From [Mycobacterium] fortunisiensis (GTDB lineage: Bacteria > Actinomycetota > Actinomycetes > Mycobacteriales > Mycobacteriaceae), in contig NZ_VOMB01000022.1 in the NCBI RefSeq assembly GCF_019050325.1, positions 1 through 64,000 of the forward strand: a stretch of 64,000 nucleotides of DNA. Direction: 5' to 3'. A model generated the notes under the pieces. That model saw only the letters and a list, made by a program, of their open reading frames with translations, had not been told where the DNA came from and ran no database searches. Positions within the stretch are counted from its first letter, which is position 1; each line of letters starts with the position of its first letter. Below, piece by piece: positions 35,508 through 44,182 of the stretch. The position numbers and the translations under genes were made by a program.

Positions 35508-36530
35508 TCAGGTGGGTGTGACCCGCTCAATGATCTCGGCCACCGAACCCACCTGGGCCTGACGCCACCCGGTGCCCGCCCACACATTGGTGCCCTGCGG
35601 ATCCCCGGCCGCCGCCGAGGCCTTGCGCACCGGGCTGGTCAGATAGTGGATCTCCGGGTACCCCAGCGGGGCCTGTGCATCGTGTTCGCTGATGAAGCGG
35701 TTGCGCAGCCCACGCGCGTAGCGACCCGAAAATACCCGGGTGACAACGGTTTCGGTGAAATCGGGATTCTGCAGCGCGGCCCGCTGCACCGGGCCGCTAC
35801 CGGCCTCGTCGGCCAGCAGGAACGCGGTGCCGAGTTGGGCGGCCACCGCACCGGCGGCCAGGACGCCGGCCACATCGTCGGCGGTGACCAGCCCGCCGGC
35901 CGCCACGACCGGGACGTCGACACCGGCCACCACCTCGGCGAGCAACGCCGCCAGCGGCTGCGACGCCGGGGCCGCTGCGGGGTCGAATGTGGCGCGGTGT
36001 CCGCCGGCCGCGGGCCCTTGTACCGCAACGGCATCCACCCCGCGACTCTCCGCCAGTTGTGCCTCCTCGGCGGTCGTCACGGTGCCGACGGTGGTGATGC
36101 CCACTCCGCGCAGCCGAGACACCTGCGCTTCGCTCGGCAGTCCGAAGGTGAACGAGACCACCTCCGGCCGCAGGTCCGACACCACTTCGAGCTTGGCGTC
36201 CCAGGCATCGTCGTCATAGCGCGGCTCGCCGAGAGTCACGCCGTAGCGCCGCGCCTCACCCACGAGCTCGGCCGCATAGGCCGCGATCTGCTCTGCTGTG
36301 CCCACACTGGGTTGGGGGACAAAAAGATTCACCCCGATGGCTGCACCGGTCAGACCGCGTGCGGTGGTGATCTGATCGGCCAACGCGTCGGCGGTCAGAT
36401 AGCCGGCCGCGAGGAACCCCAGACCACCGGCGTCGCTGCCGGCCACGGCCAGCTGCGGCGTCGACGGTCCGCCTGCCATCGGGGCGACAATCACCGGACG
36501 GCGCAACCCACGCAAATCGAATGCGCCCAT
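35508..36530 (-). CDS. Nitronate monooxygenase / 2-nitropropane dioxygenase family
   Basis: The 340-residue FMN TIM-barrel protein has PVIVAPMAGGPSTPQLA at the start, AVAVQGPAAGGHRATF in the middle (the conserved catalytic His region) and VPVVAAGGLVTADDVAGVLAAGAVAAQLGTAF as the FMN phosphate site. The family oxidises nitronates such as propionate-3-nitronate to aldehydes and nitrite. Its ATG follows the acetyltransferase stop with no gap, so the two are co-transcribed. Confidence 0.88.
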   Translation of the reverse strand: MGAFDLRGLRRPVIVAPMAGGPSTPQLAVAGSDAGGLGFLAAGYLTADALADQITTARGLTGAAIGVNLFVPQPSVGTAEQIAAYAAELVGEARRYGVTLGEPRYDDDAWDAKLEVVSDLRPEVVSFTFGLPSEAQVSRLRGVGITTVGTVTTAEEAQLAESRGVDAVAVQGPAAGGHRATFDPAAAPASQPLAALLAEVVAGVDVPVVAAGGLVTADDVAGVLAAGAVAAQLGTAFLLADEAGSGPVQRAALQNPDFTETVVTRVFSGRYARGLRNRFISEHDAQAPLGYPEIHYLTSPVRKASAAAGDPQGTNVWAGTGWRQAQVGSVAEIIERVTPT

Positions 36531-37055
36531 TCACCGCACCGCCTTTCCGAACAGCAACACATCCTGCGGTTCATCGCTGAGGTTGGGAAACAGCCCGTAG
36601 CGCGCCAGCCTTCCCTCCAGCGACAGACCACACCGACGCAGCACCCCGGCCGAACCGGCATTGTCGATGTGGCAGTACGCCGAAAGGCGGTACACCGTGG
36701 GGTCTGATTGCAGGTCGGCCACCATCAACGACACCGCTTCGGACATCAGGCCCCGTCCCCACCACGGCCGCGCCAGGCAGTAACCCAGCTCGACCACGTA
36801 CGGCTGGGGCCGGCGCAGCGCGCACAATCCCGCCACCTCGCCGTCGATCTCGACCAACCAGGTCTGCTCACCGTCCACGTTGAACAGCGTGGTGATCACC
36901 CGCCGCGTCTCGGCCACGCCTGCATGTGGGCGCCAAGACAGATAGCGGGTCACCTCGGGATCGGAGGCGACACGGGTGAACAACGCCTCGGCGTCCCCGA
37001 CGGCCGGCGGCCGCAACCACACCCGTGGCCCGGCCAGGATCTGAGGGTTGGACAT
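36531..37055 (-). CDS. GNAT N-acetyltransferase, RimJ/RimL type
   Basis: A 174-residue acetyltransferase with LRPPAVGDAEALF at the N-terminus and an acetyl-CoA loop around YCLARPWWGRGLMSEAV (about residues 93-109), then NAGSAGVLRRCGL, typical of RimJ-like enzymes that act on alpha-amino groups or small molecules. The target is unknown. The ATG at 37055 is used because GGAG lies shortly upstream. It is divergent from a VOC gene with 55 bp between starts. Confidence 0.85.
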   Translation of the reverse strand: MSNPQILAGPRVWLRPPAVGDAEALFTRVASDPEVTRYLSWRPHAGVAETRRVITTLFNVDGEQTWLVEIDGEVAGLCALRRPQPYVVELGYCLARPWWGRGLMSEAVSLMVADLQSDPTVYRLSAYCHIDNAGSAGVLRRCGLSLEGRLARYGLFPNLSDEPQDVLLFGKAVR

Positions 37056-37110
37056 GTCTCCATCCTGCACCGTTGCCGGGGTTGGGGGTCCAGCGGTTTA
37101 CTGGAGACAT

Positions 37111-37494
37111 ATGGCCATCACGTTCAACCACACCATCGTCGCCGCCGCCGACCGGCGCGTTTCGGCCGAGTTCTTCACCGAGTTGTTCGGCCTGCCCGGC
37201 CCGCAGGAATTCGGCCCGTTTCTGGCCGTGACCGTCAACCACGGCGTCAGCCTGGACTACGCGCAAGCGCCCGACGGTGCCGACATCGCGGTGCAGCACT
37301 ACGCATTCCTGGTTTCCGAGGACGAGTTCGACTCGATCTACGGCAAGATCCGCGACCGCGGGCTGCAGCACTGGGCCGATCCGCACGGCCGGCGTCCCGG
37401 CGAGATCAACCACAACGACGGCGGCCGCGGGGTGTACTTCCGCGATCCGTCCGGTCACGCATTGGAGATCATCACCCGTCCGTACGGGGGCTGA
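37111..37494 (+). CDS. VOC/glyoxalase family protein
   Basis: The 127-residue protein has FNHTIVAAADRRVSAEFFTELFG at the N-terminus and GVYFRDPSGHALEIITRPYG at the end. His7 and the terminal Glu fit the metal-binding places of the VOC fold. It is not a close copy of the VOC protein at 35006. Start ATG 37111 has GGAG five bases upstream. It is convergent with the Rrf2 gene, three bases separating the stops. The substrate is unknown. Confidence 0.85.
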   Translation: MAITFNHTIVAAADRRVSAEFFTELFGLPGPQEFGPFLAVTVNHGVSLDYAQAPDGADIAVQHYAFLVSEDEFDSIYGKIRDRGLQHWADPHGRRPGEINHNDGGRGVYFRDPSGHALEIITRPYGG

Positions 37495-37497
37495 ACG

Positions 37498-37968
37498 CTA
37501 GCGGTGTCCGCGTTCGTGTTCTTGGTCGCGGTAGTCGTCGGCCAGTGTGGCCACGTGGCCGGGTAGCGAATTCGCCGCCACGTCGGCCAGACTGGTCTCC
37601 TCCAGCACCGAGCGCATGCTGGCCCGCAGCGCCCGCCAGACGTCGGTCAGCGCGGCCGTCGGCCCCGAATAGGGCAGATCTCCCAAGCCGATGTCGCGCA
37701 CGCTGGCCAGCGGTCCATCGACACAGCGCAGCACGTCGGCGATGCTGATCTCACCCGCGGGACGGGCCAGCTCATAGCCACCGTCGCGGCCTCGGTGGCT
37801 GCGGACCAGGCGATCGGTGCGCAGCGCCGAGAGGATGTCGACCAGGAACTGCGCCGGGATGCCCTGCGCCTTGGCCAGGTCGTCGGTTTTGACCAGCTCA
37901 CCGTCTTCGATGGTGGCGAGCTGGACCATGGCGCGGACGGCATACTCCGCCTTCGCCGACATCCGCAT
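37498..37968 (-). CDS. Rrf2 family transcriptional regulator
   Basis: A 156-residue Rrf2 regulator with a winged helix (MSAKAEYAVRAMVQLAT, LAKAQGIPAQFLVDILSALR, GRDGGYELARP). There is only one Cys (in LRCVDGP), so the three-Cys iron-sulfur site of IscR and NsrR is absent and a CymR-like or ligand-responsive mode is more likely. M. tuberculosis encodes a homolog (Rv1287) next to cysD-cysN, suggesting a link to sulfur assimilation. Start MRMSAKAEY is chosen as the family start; an in-frame extension upstream is not supported. Confidence 0.88.
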   Translation of the reverse strand: MRMSAKAEYAVRAMVQLATIEDGELVKTDDLAKAQGIPAQFLVDILSALRTDRLVRSHRGRDGGYELARPAGEISIADVLRCVDGPLASVRDIGLGDLPYSGPTAALTDVWRALRASMRSVLEETSLADVAANSLPGHVATLADDYRDQEHERGHR

Positions 37969-38127
37969 GCTGTCAGATTGTGCCAGCCCGGCCACCGCCC
38001 GCCCCGATGCGGGAGCCGCCGCGCGCCGCGGCACCCACTGCAACCCGGTGCGGCCACGTACTGCACACTCCTGAGGTCACCCGATGAACAGGAAGAAGGG
38101 GCCGATCGTGACGGGTCCATCAGCCGC

Positions 38128-39165
38128 ATGAGATCCGGGATCTTTTGGCGCCGTCTGACGGCCGGCCTCGTCTCAGGTCTCGTCGTGGCCATCCTGAGCG
38201 CGTGCCATGCCGCCCCGCCCGACCGCAGCGCCGAGGTGGCGAGCCTGGCCCGGCTGCTGGGCCAGATGCCCGGGGTGCAGACCGTCAAGCACACCGTGAC
38301 CAACCGCCCGGCCCAAGGCGTGGTGCGGCTGGCCATCTACATCGAGGCCACCGAGGCCATCACCGAAGACCAACTCGCGGTGCTGGTTTCCCGCTACCTC
38401 CAAGACCTCACCATGGTCAACTACTCCGGGTACCACACCGAACTCGACGTCCACCGGGGCTGGAACCTGTTTGCCGTCGACGGTGGACGGCTCGCGATCG
38501 ACAATGCCGAGCAGATCGTCTCCCAGGCCCGTGACTGGGTTTCGCTGCGCCACGAATTCCCCACCGCCACTGTCCGATTGCGGACGACCGTGACCCATCC
38601 CGGCGGCCAGTCCCCGATTCAGGAATGGGGGCATTCCGATCTCGGCTCACTCCGGCTGGGCAACGACGCCGACTACACCGACGTGGCCGCGGCGGCAACC
38701 ACGCTGAACGACAAGTTCCTTCGCCTGGCGAACCTGACGTGGACGATCAGCGCCGGCCGCGACCATCCGGCCGAGATCAAGAGCGCACACCGCTTCCCGA
38801 CCCCACGCGAACTCGACGTCTGGCGCCTGATGAACGCGGATCAAACCATCCCCCACATCGACAAGCTGACGATCAACGGCCGCGTGAAGGCGCCGGTGTG
38901 GCTCGCCGAGCAGACCCGCTCCCACGACCCGGCCGACGCGCTCGCCCTCGCGAACCGGCATCTGCCCCTGGTGGCCGCGCTCACCGCGCCGGTGCTGTAC
39001 ACCGCCAGTGACCAGATACAAGGCCACATCACCGGTGACGGGCTGGCCACCGGGCCGCTGGCCATCACCGTCGGCGGGTGCACGAACCGCGATTATGTCG
39101 TGTACCAGCCGGCTCCGGCCGAACAGGCCCTGATGAACGCCTACGAAACGTGTAGGCGCCCGTAA
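38128..39165 (+). CDS. Putative lipoprotein of unknown function
   Basis: I do not recognise a family. The 345-residue product has a signal peptide with the lipobox ILSAC (Cys26), so it should be an outer-face lipoprotein. The mature part has two similar halves of alternating strands and helices (GVQTVKHTVTNRPAQG and LVSRYLQDLT) reminiscent of anti-sigma or sensor-type BON-like folds, but that is a guess. ATG at 38128 is chosen because it gives the lipoprotein signal; the upstream frame overlaps the Rrf2 gene antisense. It is convergent with the isochorismatase gene, with five bases between stops. Confidence 0.75.
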   Translation: MRSGIFWRRLTAGLVSGLVVAILSACHAAPPDRSAEVASLARLLGQMPGVQTVKHTVTNRPAQGVVRLAIYIEATEAITEDQLAVLVSRYLQDLTMVNYSGYHTELDVHRGWNLFAVDGGRLAIDNAEQIVSQARDWVSLRHEFPTATVRLRTTVTHPGGQSPIQEWGHSDLGSLRLGNDADYTDVAAAATTLNDKFLRLANLTWTISAGRDHPAEIKSAHRFPTPRELDVWRLMNADQTIPHIDKLTINGRVKAPVWLAEQTRSHDPADALALANRHLPLVAALTAPVLYTASDQIQGHITGDGLATGPLAITVGGCTNRDYVVYQPAPAEQALMNAYETCRRP

Positions 39166-39170
39166 CGGCA

Positions 39171-39767
39171 TCAGCCCGGGATCGCGCCCACATCCGGGAC
39201 GACGATCGCGAACAAATCCGACATCGCGGCCAGGCTCGCCGACTGCATCACCGCAGCAGGCACCGGTGCGCTGTCGGGACCGACCAACATGCGGGTGGCG
39301 GTTGCGGCGGCCACCACGGTCGGGGCGTACCCGAGGTTGAACGCGCCGCGCGCGGTGGAGTTGACGCACATGTGGGTCATGAACCCGGCCAGCACCAGGT
39401 TGGACGCGTCGAGGCCCTTCAAGCGGTTGTCCAGATCGGTTTGTACGAACGAGTTGGGAAACTGCTTGACCACCACGGGCTCTCCCTCGCGCGGGGCGAC
39501 CGCGGCGATGAATGCACCGCTCTCGCCCTCGATGTCGTAGAGCGAGCCGGGACCGTCGGAGTGCTGGATGTGGATGATCGGGATGCCCGCGGTGCGGCCC
39601 CGATCGAGCAGCGCAGCGATCTGATCCAGCGCGGCGTGGACACCGTCGAGCTCCATGACGCCCTCGGTGTAGGTGTTCTGGCAGTCGATGAGCACGAGAG
39701 TGGAGTCGGCGAGCGGGGGCGGGGCGGCGGGCAGGCTGGCCAGTTCGCGCAGCGTGGGGCGGGTCAT
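39171..39767 (-). CDS. Isochorismatase family cysteine hydrolase
   Basis: The 198-residue hydrolase has the catalytic triad Asp28 (LVLIDCQNTY), Lys101 (VVKQFPNSF) and Cys134 (GFMTHMCVNSTAR) of the isochorismatase-like family. With a full Cys triad it is probably an amidohydrolase such as a nicotinamidase-like or N-carbamoyl hydrolase rather than an isochorismatase, which lacks the Cys. The substrate is unknown. The ATG at 39767 is used rather than an upstream in-frame start. Confidence 0.87.
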   Translation of the reverse strand: MTRPTLRELASLPAAPPPLADSTLVLIDCQNTYTEGVMELDGVHAALDQIAALLDRGRTAGIPIIHIQHSDGPGSLYDIEGESGAFIAAVAPREGEPVVVKQFPNSFVQTDLDNRLKGLDASNLVLAGFMTHMCVNSTARGAFNLGYAPTVVAAATATRMLVGPDSAPVPAAVMQSASLAAMSDLFAIVVPDVGAIPG

Positions 39768-39809
39768 TTGGCGAGCGTAGTGGCCCACCACCGCGTTTAG
39801 GCTGCATTG

Positions 39810-40298
39810 GTGGGACTACCAGATTGGTCAGGGGCCAAGATCAGGCTGGTCATGTTGGCGGCCGCCGCGCCGGTGATGCTGATCATGGTTGCGGTTGGCT
39901 ACGCCACCGAGGACACCGACGAACCCAGTGCTGACTGCCAACGCGCCGATCAGATCGCGCACCAATGGGTAAAGGTCGTGCCGGGTGTCCTCAAGGGGAT
40001 GGGAGTCGGCGAAGTCGACCCGAACCTGGCGCGAGATGCCGGCGAGGCGGCCACCGCAGTCCGGGACGAAGCTGCTTCGGTCGAAGATCACGACCTGAAG
40101 CGAGAATCGCTGAGGTTCGCCGATGCGCTGCACCGGATCAGCCAGGGCAATCCCAGAACGCCGCCGAACGGATGGCCCGACAAAAACTTCGTCGGCGGCT
40201 TCCAGGACGGAACCGACGCACTTCACGAACTGAAGCTTGCCTGTCCGAATGTCGGTACCGACCAGCTCCCCGCCGGTGTGCCGACTACCCCGCCGTGA
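39810..40298 (+). CDS. Hypothetical membrane-anchored protein
   Basis: I do not recognise this 162-residue product. It has one N-terminal transmembrane segment (about residues 12-32), then a soluble, mostly helical exterior domain with two Cys (SADCQRAD and LKLACPN) that could form a disulfide. Start is GTG 39810 or the adjacent TTG 39807. The 3' end overlaps the convergent cysQ gene by 14 bp. Confidence 0.6.
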   Translation: MGLPDWSGAKIRLVMLAAAAPVMLIMVAVGYATEDTDEPSADCQRADQIAHQWVKVVPGVLKGMGVGEVDPNLARDAGEAATAVRDEAASVEDHDLKRESLRFADALHRISQGNPRTPPNGWPDKNFVGGFQDGTDALHELKLACPNVGTDQLPAGVPTTPP

Positions 40299-41028
40299 CC
40301 GTCAGCACTCGTTCGGCGAGCTCGGGACGACACACCACGAGATCGGGCAGGGTGGGGTCGGCCGAGTTGTAGACCAACCGCGAGCCGTCGATACGCGAGG
40401 TGTGCAGCCCGGCCGCGCGGGCCACCGCCACCGGGGCGGCCGAATCCCATTCGTACTGGCCACCGGCGTGCACATAGACGTCGGCGACACCACGGATCAC
40501 CGCGGCGACTTTCGCTCCGGCCGAACCCATTTCGACCAGGGTTCCGCCGAGCGCGTCCCGCACCGCCAGCGCCACCGCGGGCGGACGGGTGCGGGACACC
40601 ACCACCCGCGGCGGACCGTCGAAGGGACGTGGCGCGACCACCTCGGGGGTGGACAGCGTGGTGTTCTGCGCGGGCAGGGCAACCGCCCCGGCGACGAGTT
40701 CGCCGGCCTGCCACAGCGCCACGTGCACGGCCCAGTCGTCGCGGCCGAGTTCGGAGAACTCCCGGGTGCCGTCGAGCGGGTCGACGATCCACACCCGCTC
40801 GGCGCTCAGCCGCGCCGGGTCGGAGCGCTCATCGGCCGTGGCCTCCTCCGACAGCACCGCATCACCCGGACGCTGCGCTGCCAGCTCGGCCATCAGGAAC
40901 TCGTGGGACTGCTTGTCCCCGGCCGCCTTTCGCTCCGACGCCTCGGCGTCGGCGAAGTCGGCGCGGACGTCGAGCAGCAGGTCCCCGGCCCGGGTGGCCA
41001 GCCGGGCGGCCAGTTCGTGATCGTTCAC
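40285..41028 (-). CDS. cysQ: 3'-phosphoadenosine 5'-phosphate phosphatase CysQ
   Basis: The 247-residue inositol-monophosphatase-fold protein has the metal sites SEEATADERSD, DPLDGTREF (Asp and Thr) and a C-terminal WDSAAP. CysQ dephosphorylates PAP (and PAPS) to AMP, removing a product that inhibits sulfotransferases and sulfate reduction. Its GTG overlaps the cysN stop as GTGA, so it is coupled to the sulfate-activation operon cysD-cysNC, which fixes its function well. In M. tuberculosis cysQ (Rv2131c) is elsewhere. Confidence 0.9.
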   Translation of the reverse strand: MNDHELAARLATRAGDLLLDVRADFADAEASERKAAGDKQSHEFLMAELAAQRPGDAVLSEEATADERSDPARLSAERVWIVDPLDGTREFSELGRDDWAVHVALWQAGELVAGAVALPAQNTTLSTPEVVAPRPFDGPPRVVVSRTRPPAVALAVRDALGGTLVEMGSAGAKVAAVIRGVADVYVHAGGQYEWDSAAPVAVARAAGLHTSRIDGSRLVYNSADPTLPDLVVCRPELAERVLTVTAG

Positions 41029-42869
41029 GAGGGCAAGCCCAGTAGCTCGATCACCAGATCGGCCAGTTCATCGGTGCTGAGATCGGGAGTGAGCCGCAGA
41101 TCCGGGTTCTTGGGCCGTTGATACGGGCTGTCGATTCCGGTGAAGTGCGTGATCTCACCGGCACGCGCCTTGGCGTACAGGCCCTTGGGATCACGGCGTT
41201 CACAGTCTTCGAGCGGGGTGTCGCAGAACACCTCGTAGAAGTCCAGTCCGGCGTCGGTGGTCACCTGCCGGGCCAGTGCTCGATGTTCTTCGAGCGGGCT
41301 GATCGCCGGCACCAGCACGATCTGGCCGGAATCGGCGAGGATCGCGGCGATGTGGGCGAGCCTGCGCTGGTTCTCGGCCCGGTCGGCCATCGAGAAACCG
41401 AGGTCGGCGTTGAGCCCGTGCCGCAGGTTGTCCCCGTCCAGAACGTAAGCCGGGAAACCCTTTTCGATCAGCTTCTGCTCCACCAGCACCGCCACCGACG
41501 ATTTACCCGACCCGGACAGCCCGGTGAACCACACGGTGCGGCCGCGGCTGAGCCGGTCCTTCGCGGAGACCAGCGAAGCGTGCCGGACGGTGTTGGGGCT
41601 GGCGGACTCGTTGCGGGTGTCGCGCAGAACCATGCCCGCACCCACGGTGCCGTTGGTGTTGGGGTCGATCAGGATGAACGATCCGGTGGCCGCGTTGCGG
41701 GTGTACTCGTCGAGCAGCAACGGCGTCTGGGTGCGCAGTGAAATACGGCCCAGCTCATTGAGTTTGAGTGCACTCGCGGTCTTGTCCCGGTGCAGGGTGT
41801 TGACGTCGAGGCGGTAATCCAGCCCGATGACCCGGGCCCGGGTGGTGCGGGTGGTGTGCTTGATCAGATACTCACGACCGGGCTCCAGCGCGGACTCGTC
41901 GGCCATCCAGCAGACCGTGGCGTCGAAGTCCTGCGTGACCCGCGGCTGGTTGTTGGGCCGGGCGATCATGTCGCCGCGCGAGATGTCGATGTCGTCGGAC
42001 AGGCTGATCGACACCGCCATGGGTGGGAAAGCCTCCTCCACAACACCACTGGGGCCGTAGATCTCGGTGATGCGGCTGGGCTTCCCGGCCGGCAGCACGA
42101 TCACATCGTCGCCGGGGCGCAGCACGCCACTGGCCACGGTGCCGGCGTAGCTGCGATGATCGGCGTGCTCGTGGGTCTGCGGCCGGATCACGTACTGCAC
42201 CGGGAATCGCACGTCGACGAGGTTGCGGTCACCGGCGATGTAGACATCTTCCAGGTGGCTCAGCAGCGCAGGGCCGTCGTACCAGGGCGTCACATCGGAT
42301 TTCGTCACCACGTTGTCGCCCGTGAGCGCCGACAGCGGGATGGTCGTCACATCGTGGACGTCCAATCGTGCTGCGAACGCGTGGAACTCGTCGCGGATGG
42401 CCTCGAACCGTTGCTGGTCCCAGTCGATCAGGTCCATCTTGTTCACGGCGAGCACGATGTGCTGGATGCCCAGCAGTGAAGCCAGGAACGCATGCCGGCG
42501 CGACTGCTCGAGCAGACCGTGGCGCGCGTCGACGAGCACGATGGCCAGCTGTGCAGTCGACGTCCCGGTCACCATGTTGCGGGTGTACTGGATGTGCCCC
42601 GGGGTGTCGGCGATGATGAACTTCCGCTTGGCCGTGGCGAAGTAGCGGTAGGCGACATCGATCGTGATGCCCTGCTCCCGCTCGGCGCGCAGACCGTCGG
42701 TGACCAGCGCCAGGTCGGTGTAGTCGTGACCACGTTCCTTGGAGGTCCGCTCGACCGAGGCGAGCTGATCTTCCATGACGGCCTTGGAGTCGAACAGCAA
42801 CCGACCGATCAGGGTGGACTTACCGTCGTCGACCGATCCCGCGGTGGCGATGCGCAACAACGTAGCCAT
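41025..42869 (-). CDS. cysN: Bifunctional sulfate adenylyltransferase subunit 1 / APS kinase
   Basis: The 614-residue fusion joins a GTPase module (P-loop GSVDDGKS 11-18, DTPGHIQYTRN, NKMD) of ATP sulfurylase with a C-terminal APS kinase (P-loop GLSGSGKS about 450-457, ending LVIELLGLPS). The GTPase drives APS formation by CysD, and the kinase makes PAPS. This CysN-CysC fusion and its 614-residue length match M. tuberculosis Rv1286. It overlaps the cysD stop by one base (TGATG) and is followed by cysQ. Confidence 0.96.
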   Translation of the reverse strand: MATLLRIATAGSVDDGKSTLIGRLLFDSKAVMEDQLASVERTSKERGHDYTDLALVTDGLRAEREQGITIDVAYRYFATAKRKFIIADTPGHIQYTRNMVTGTSTAQLAIVLVDARHGLLEQSRRHAFLASLLGIQHIVLAVNKMDLIDWDQQRFEAIRDEFHAFAARLDVHDVTTIPLSALTGDNVVTKSDVTPWYDGPALLSHLEDVYIAGDRNLVDVRFPVQYVIRPQTHEHADHRSYAGTVASGVLRPGDDVIVLPAGKPSRITEIYGPSGVVEEAFPPMAVSISLSDDIDISRGDMIARPNNQPRVTQDFDATVCWMADESALEPGREYLIKHTTRTTRARVIGLDYRLDVNTLHRDKTASALKLNELGRISLRTQTPLLLDEYTRNAATGSFILIDPNTNGTVGAGMVLRDTRNESASPNTVRHASLVSAKDRLSRGRTVWFTGLSGSGKSSVAVLVEQKLIEKGFPAYVLDGDNLRHGLNADLGFSMADRAENQRRLAHIAAILADSGQIVLVPAISPLEEHRALARQVTTDAGLDFYEVFCDTPLEDCERRDPKGLYAKARAGEITHFTGIDSPYQRPKNPDLRLTPDLSTDELADLVIELLGLPS

Positions 42870-43798
42870 CAGAAATAACCCTCTCGTTTACGGTCTTCCA
42901 TCCCGGCCTCGGAGATCCGATCGTCGGCGCGGGTGGCACCACGCTCGGTGAGGCGGGACACGGCGGTCTCGGCGATCACCTCGGAAACCGTCGCGGCCGT
43001 CGATTCGACGCAGCCGGTGCAGGTGACGTCACCGACGGTGCGGAACCGCACCATCTTCTCGATGACCGGCTCATCCTTACGCGGCTGCATGTACTTGTGT
43101 ACGGCCAGCAGCATGCCGTCGCGCTCGAACACCTTGCGCTGGTGCGCGTAGTAGATGGAGGGCAGCTTGATCTTTTCCGCGCCGATGTAGGACCAGATGT
43201 CGAACTCGGTCCAGTTGGAGATCGGGAAGGCCCGGATGTGCTCGCCTTTGTGGTGCCGGCCGTTGTAGAGGTTCCACAGCTCGGGGCGCTGCGCCTTCGG
43301 GTCCCACTGGCCGAACTCGTCGCGGAAGGAGAACACCCGCTCCTTGGCGCGGGCCTTCTCCTCGTCGCGGCGGGCCCCGCCGAAGGCGGCGTCGAACTTG
43401 TTCTCCCGGATGCCGCGCAGCAAGGTGACGGTCTGGATGGGGTTGCGCGACGGGATGGTGTCGACGGCGCGTCCTGAATCTATGTCGTCCTGCACCTTGG
43501 CGACGACCAGCCGCGCACCGTAGTGCTCGACGAGTTCGTCGCGGGTCTGATAGACCTCGTCGAAGTTGTGACCGGTGTCGACGTGCATGACCGGGAACGG
43601 CAGCCGTCCGGGCGCGAACGCCTTGACCGCCAGGTGCAGCATGACGATCGAGTCCTTGCCGCCGGAGAACAGCAGCACGGGCTTCTCGAACTCGGCGGCA
43701 ACCTCACGGATGATGTGAATGGCCTCTGCTTCCAGTGACCGTAGATGGCTCAGTTCGTACTGGCCGGCGGCCGGTTGCGCTACCACCTGAGTCGTCAT
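42869..43798 (-). CDS. cysD: Sulfate adenylyltransferase subunit 2
   Basis: The 309-residue catalytic subunit belongs to the PP-loop ATP pyrophosphatase group, with the P-loop LLFSGGKDSIVMLHLA at about residue 42, and FPVMHVDTGHNFDEVYQTRDELVEHYG. It combines sulfate with ATP to give adenosine 5'-phosphosulfate, powered by CysN GTP hydrolysis. It starts the cysD-cysNC-cysQ operon. A dyad (TACTGG-N6-CCAGTA) 38 bp upstream may be an operator. Confidence 0.96.
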   Translation of the reverse strand: MTTQVVAQPAAGQYELSHLRSLEAEAIHIIREVAAEFEKPVLLFSGGKDSIVMLHLAVKAFAPGRLPFPVMHVDTGHNFDEVYQTRDELVEHYGARLVVAKVQDDIDSGRAVDTIPSRNPIQTVTLLRGIRENKFDAAFGGARRDEEKARAKERVFSFRDEFGQWDPKAQRPELWNLYNGRHHKGEHIRAFPISNWTEFDIWSYIGAEKIKLPSIYYAHQRKVFERDGMLLAVHKYMQPRKDEPVIEKMVRFRTVGDVTCTGCVESTAATVSEVIAETAVSRLTERGATRADDRISEAGMEDRKREGYF

Positions 43799-43835
43799 GT
43801 GACTTCCTCGTAATGTTGGTTAAATTACCCTGATT

Positions 43836-43853
43836 TACTGGCAATACCCAGTA
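43836..43853. promoter_or_regulatory. Operator-like dyad upstream of cysD
   Basis: TACTGG (43836-43841) and CCAGTA (43848-43853) are perfect 6-bp inverted repeats with a 6-bp centre CAATAC, in an unusually AT-rich stretch ending 38 bp upstream of the cysD start. It is a good candidate binding site for a sulfur regulator such as the Rrf2 protein encoded at 37498-37968. This is inference. Confidence 0.5.
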
Positions 43854-43927
43854 TGAAACCAGCCCGGGTTGCTTCAGTCAACAGGCGGACACGACTGGCT
43901 TGCGTGGACCGCCGGCAAGCCGCGGCC

Positions 43928-44107
43928 TCAGAAGTTGAAATACGGGGTGCTGTGACCGTTGAGCAGCATCACCATCACACACAGGGCCAACAGCAGGGCG
44001 GTCACCACCCACGCCACCCAGACGAACGCCCGGGCACCACGCCAGCGTTTGCCTTCAAACCAGCCGTGCACTCCGTCGTCGTCCCTGACCGGCTCGTGTG
44101 GGTCCAT
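43928..44107 (-). CDS. 59-residue small membrane protein
   Basis: An open frame of 59 codons starts at ATG 44107 with a strong GGGGAGG site seven bases upstream. The product begins MDPHEPVRDDDGVHGWFEGK, then a basic patch (RWRGARA), one transmembrane helix (about residues 27-49, AFVWVAWVVTALLLALCVMV) and a short outside tail HSTPYFNF. The strong ribosome-binding site and clean topology argue for a real gene. It lies upstream of cysD on the same strand. I do not recognise a family. Confidence 0.65.
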   Translation of the reverse strand: MDPHEPVRDDDGVHGWFEGKRWRGARAFVWVAWVVTALLLALCVMVMLLNGHSTPYFNF

Positions 44108-44182
44108 CAGCTCGCCTCCCCGCTGCGCCTGATCGGTGAGGCCACGCTAACAACTATCCGGTCGGCGTGTCGCGCGATCCGC

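Noticed and set aside
37795..38127. N-terminal extension of the lipoprotein gene
   Set aside because: It overlaps the Rrf2 gene antisense and would place the lipoprotein signal internally; ATG 38128 gives a normal signal peptide.
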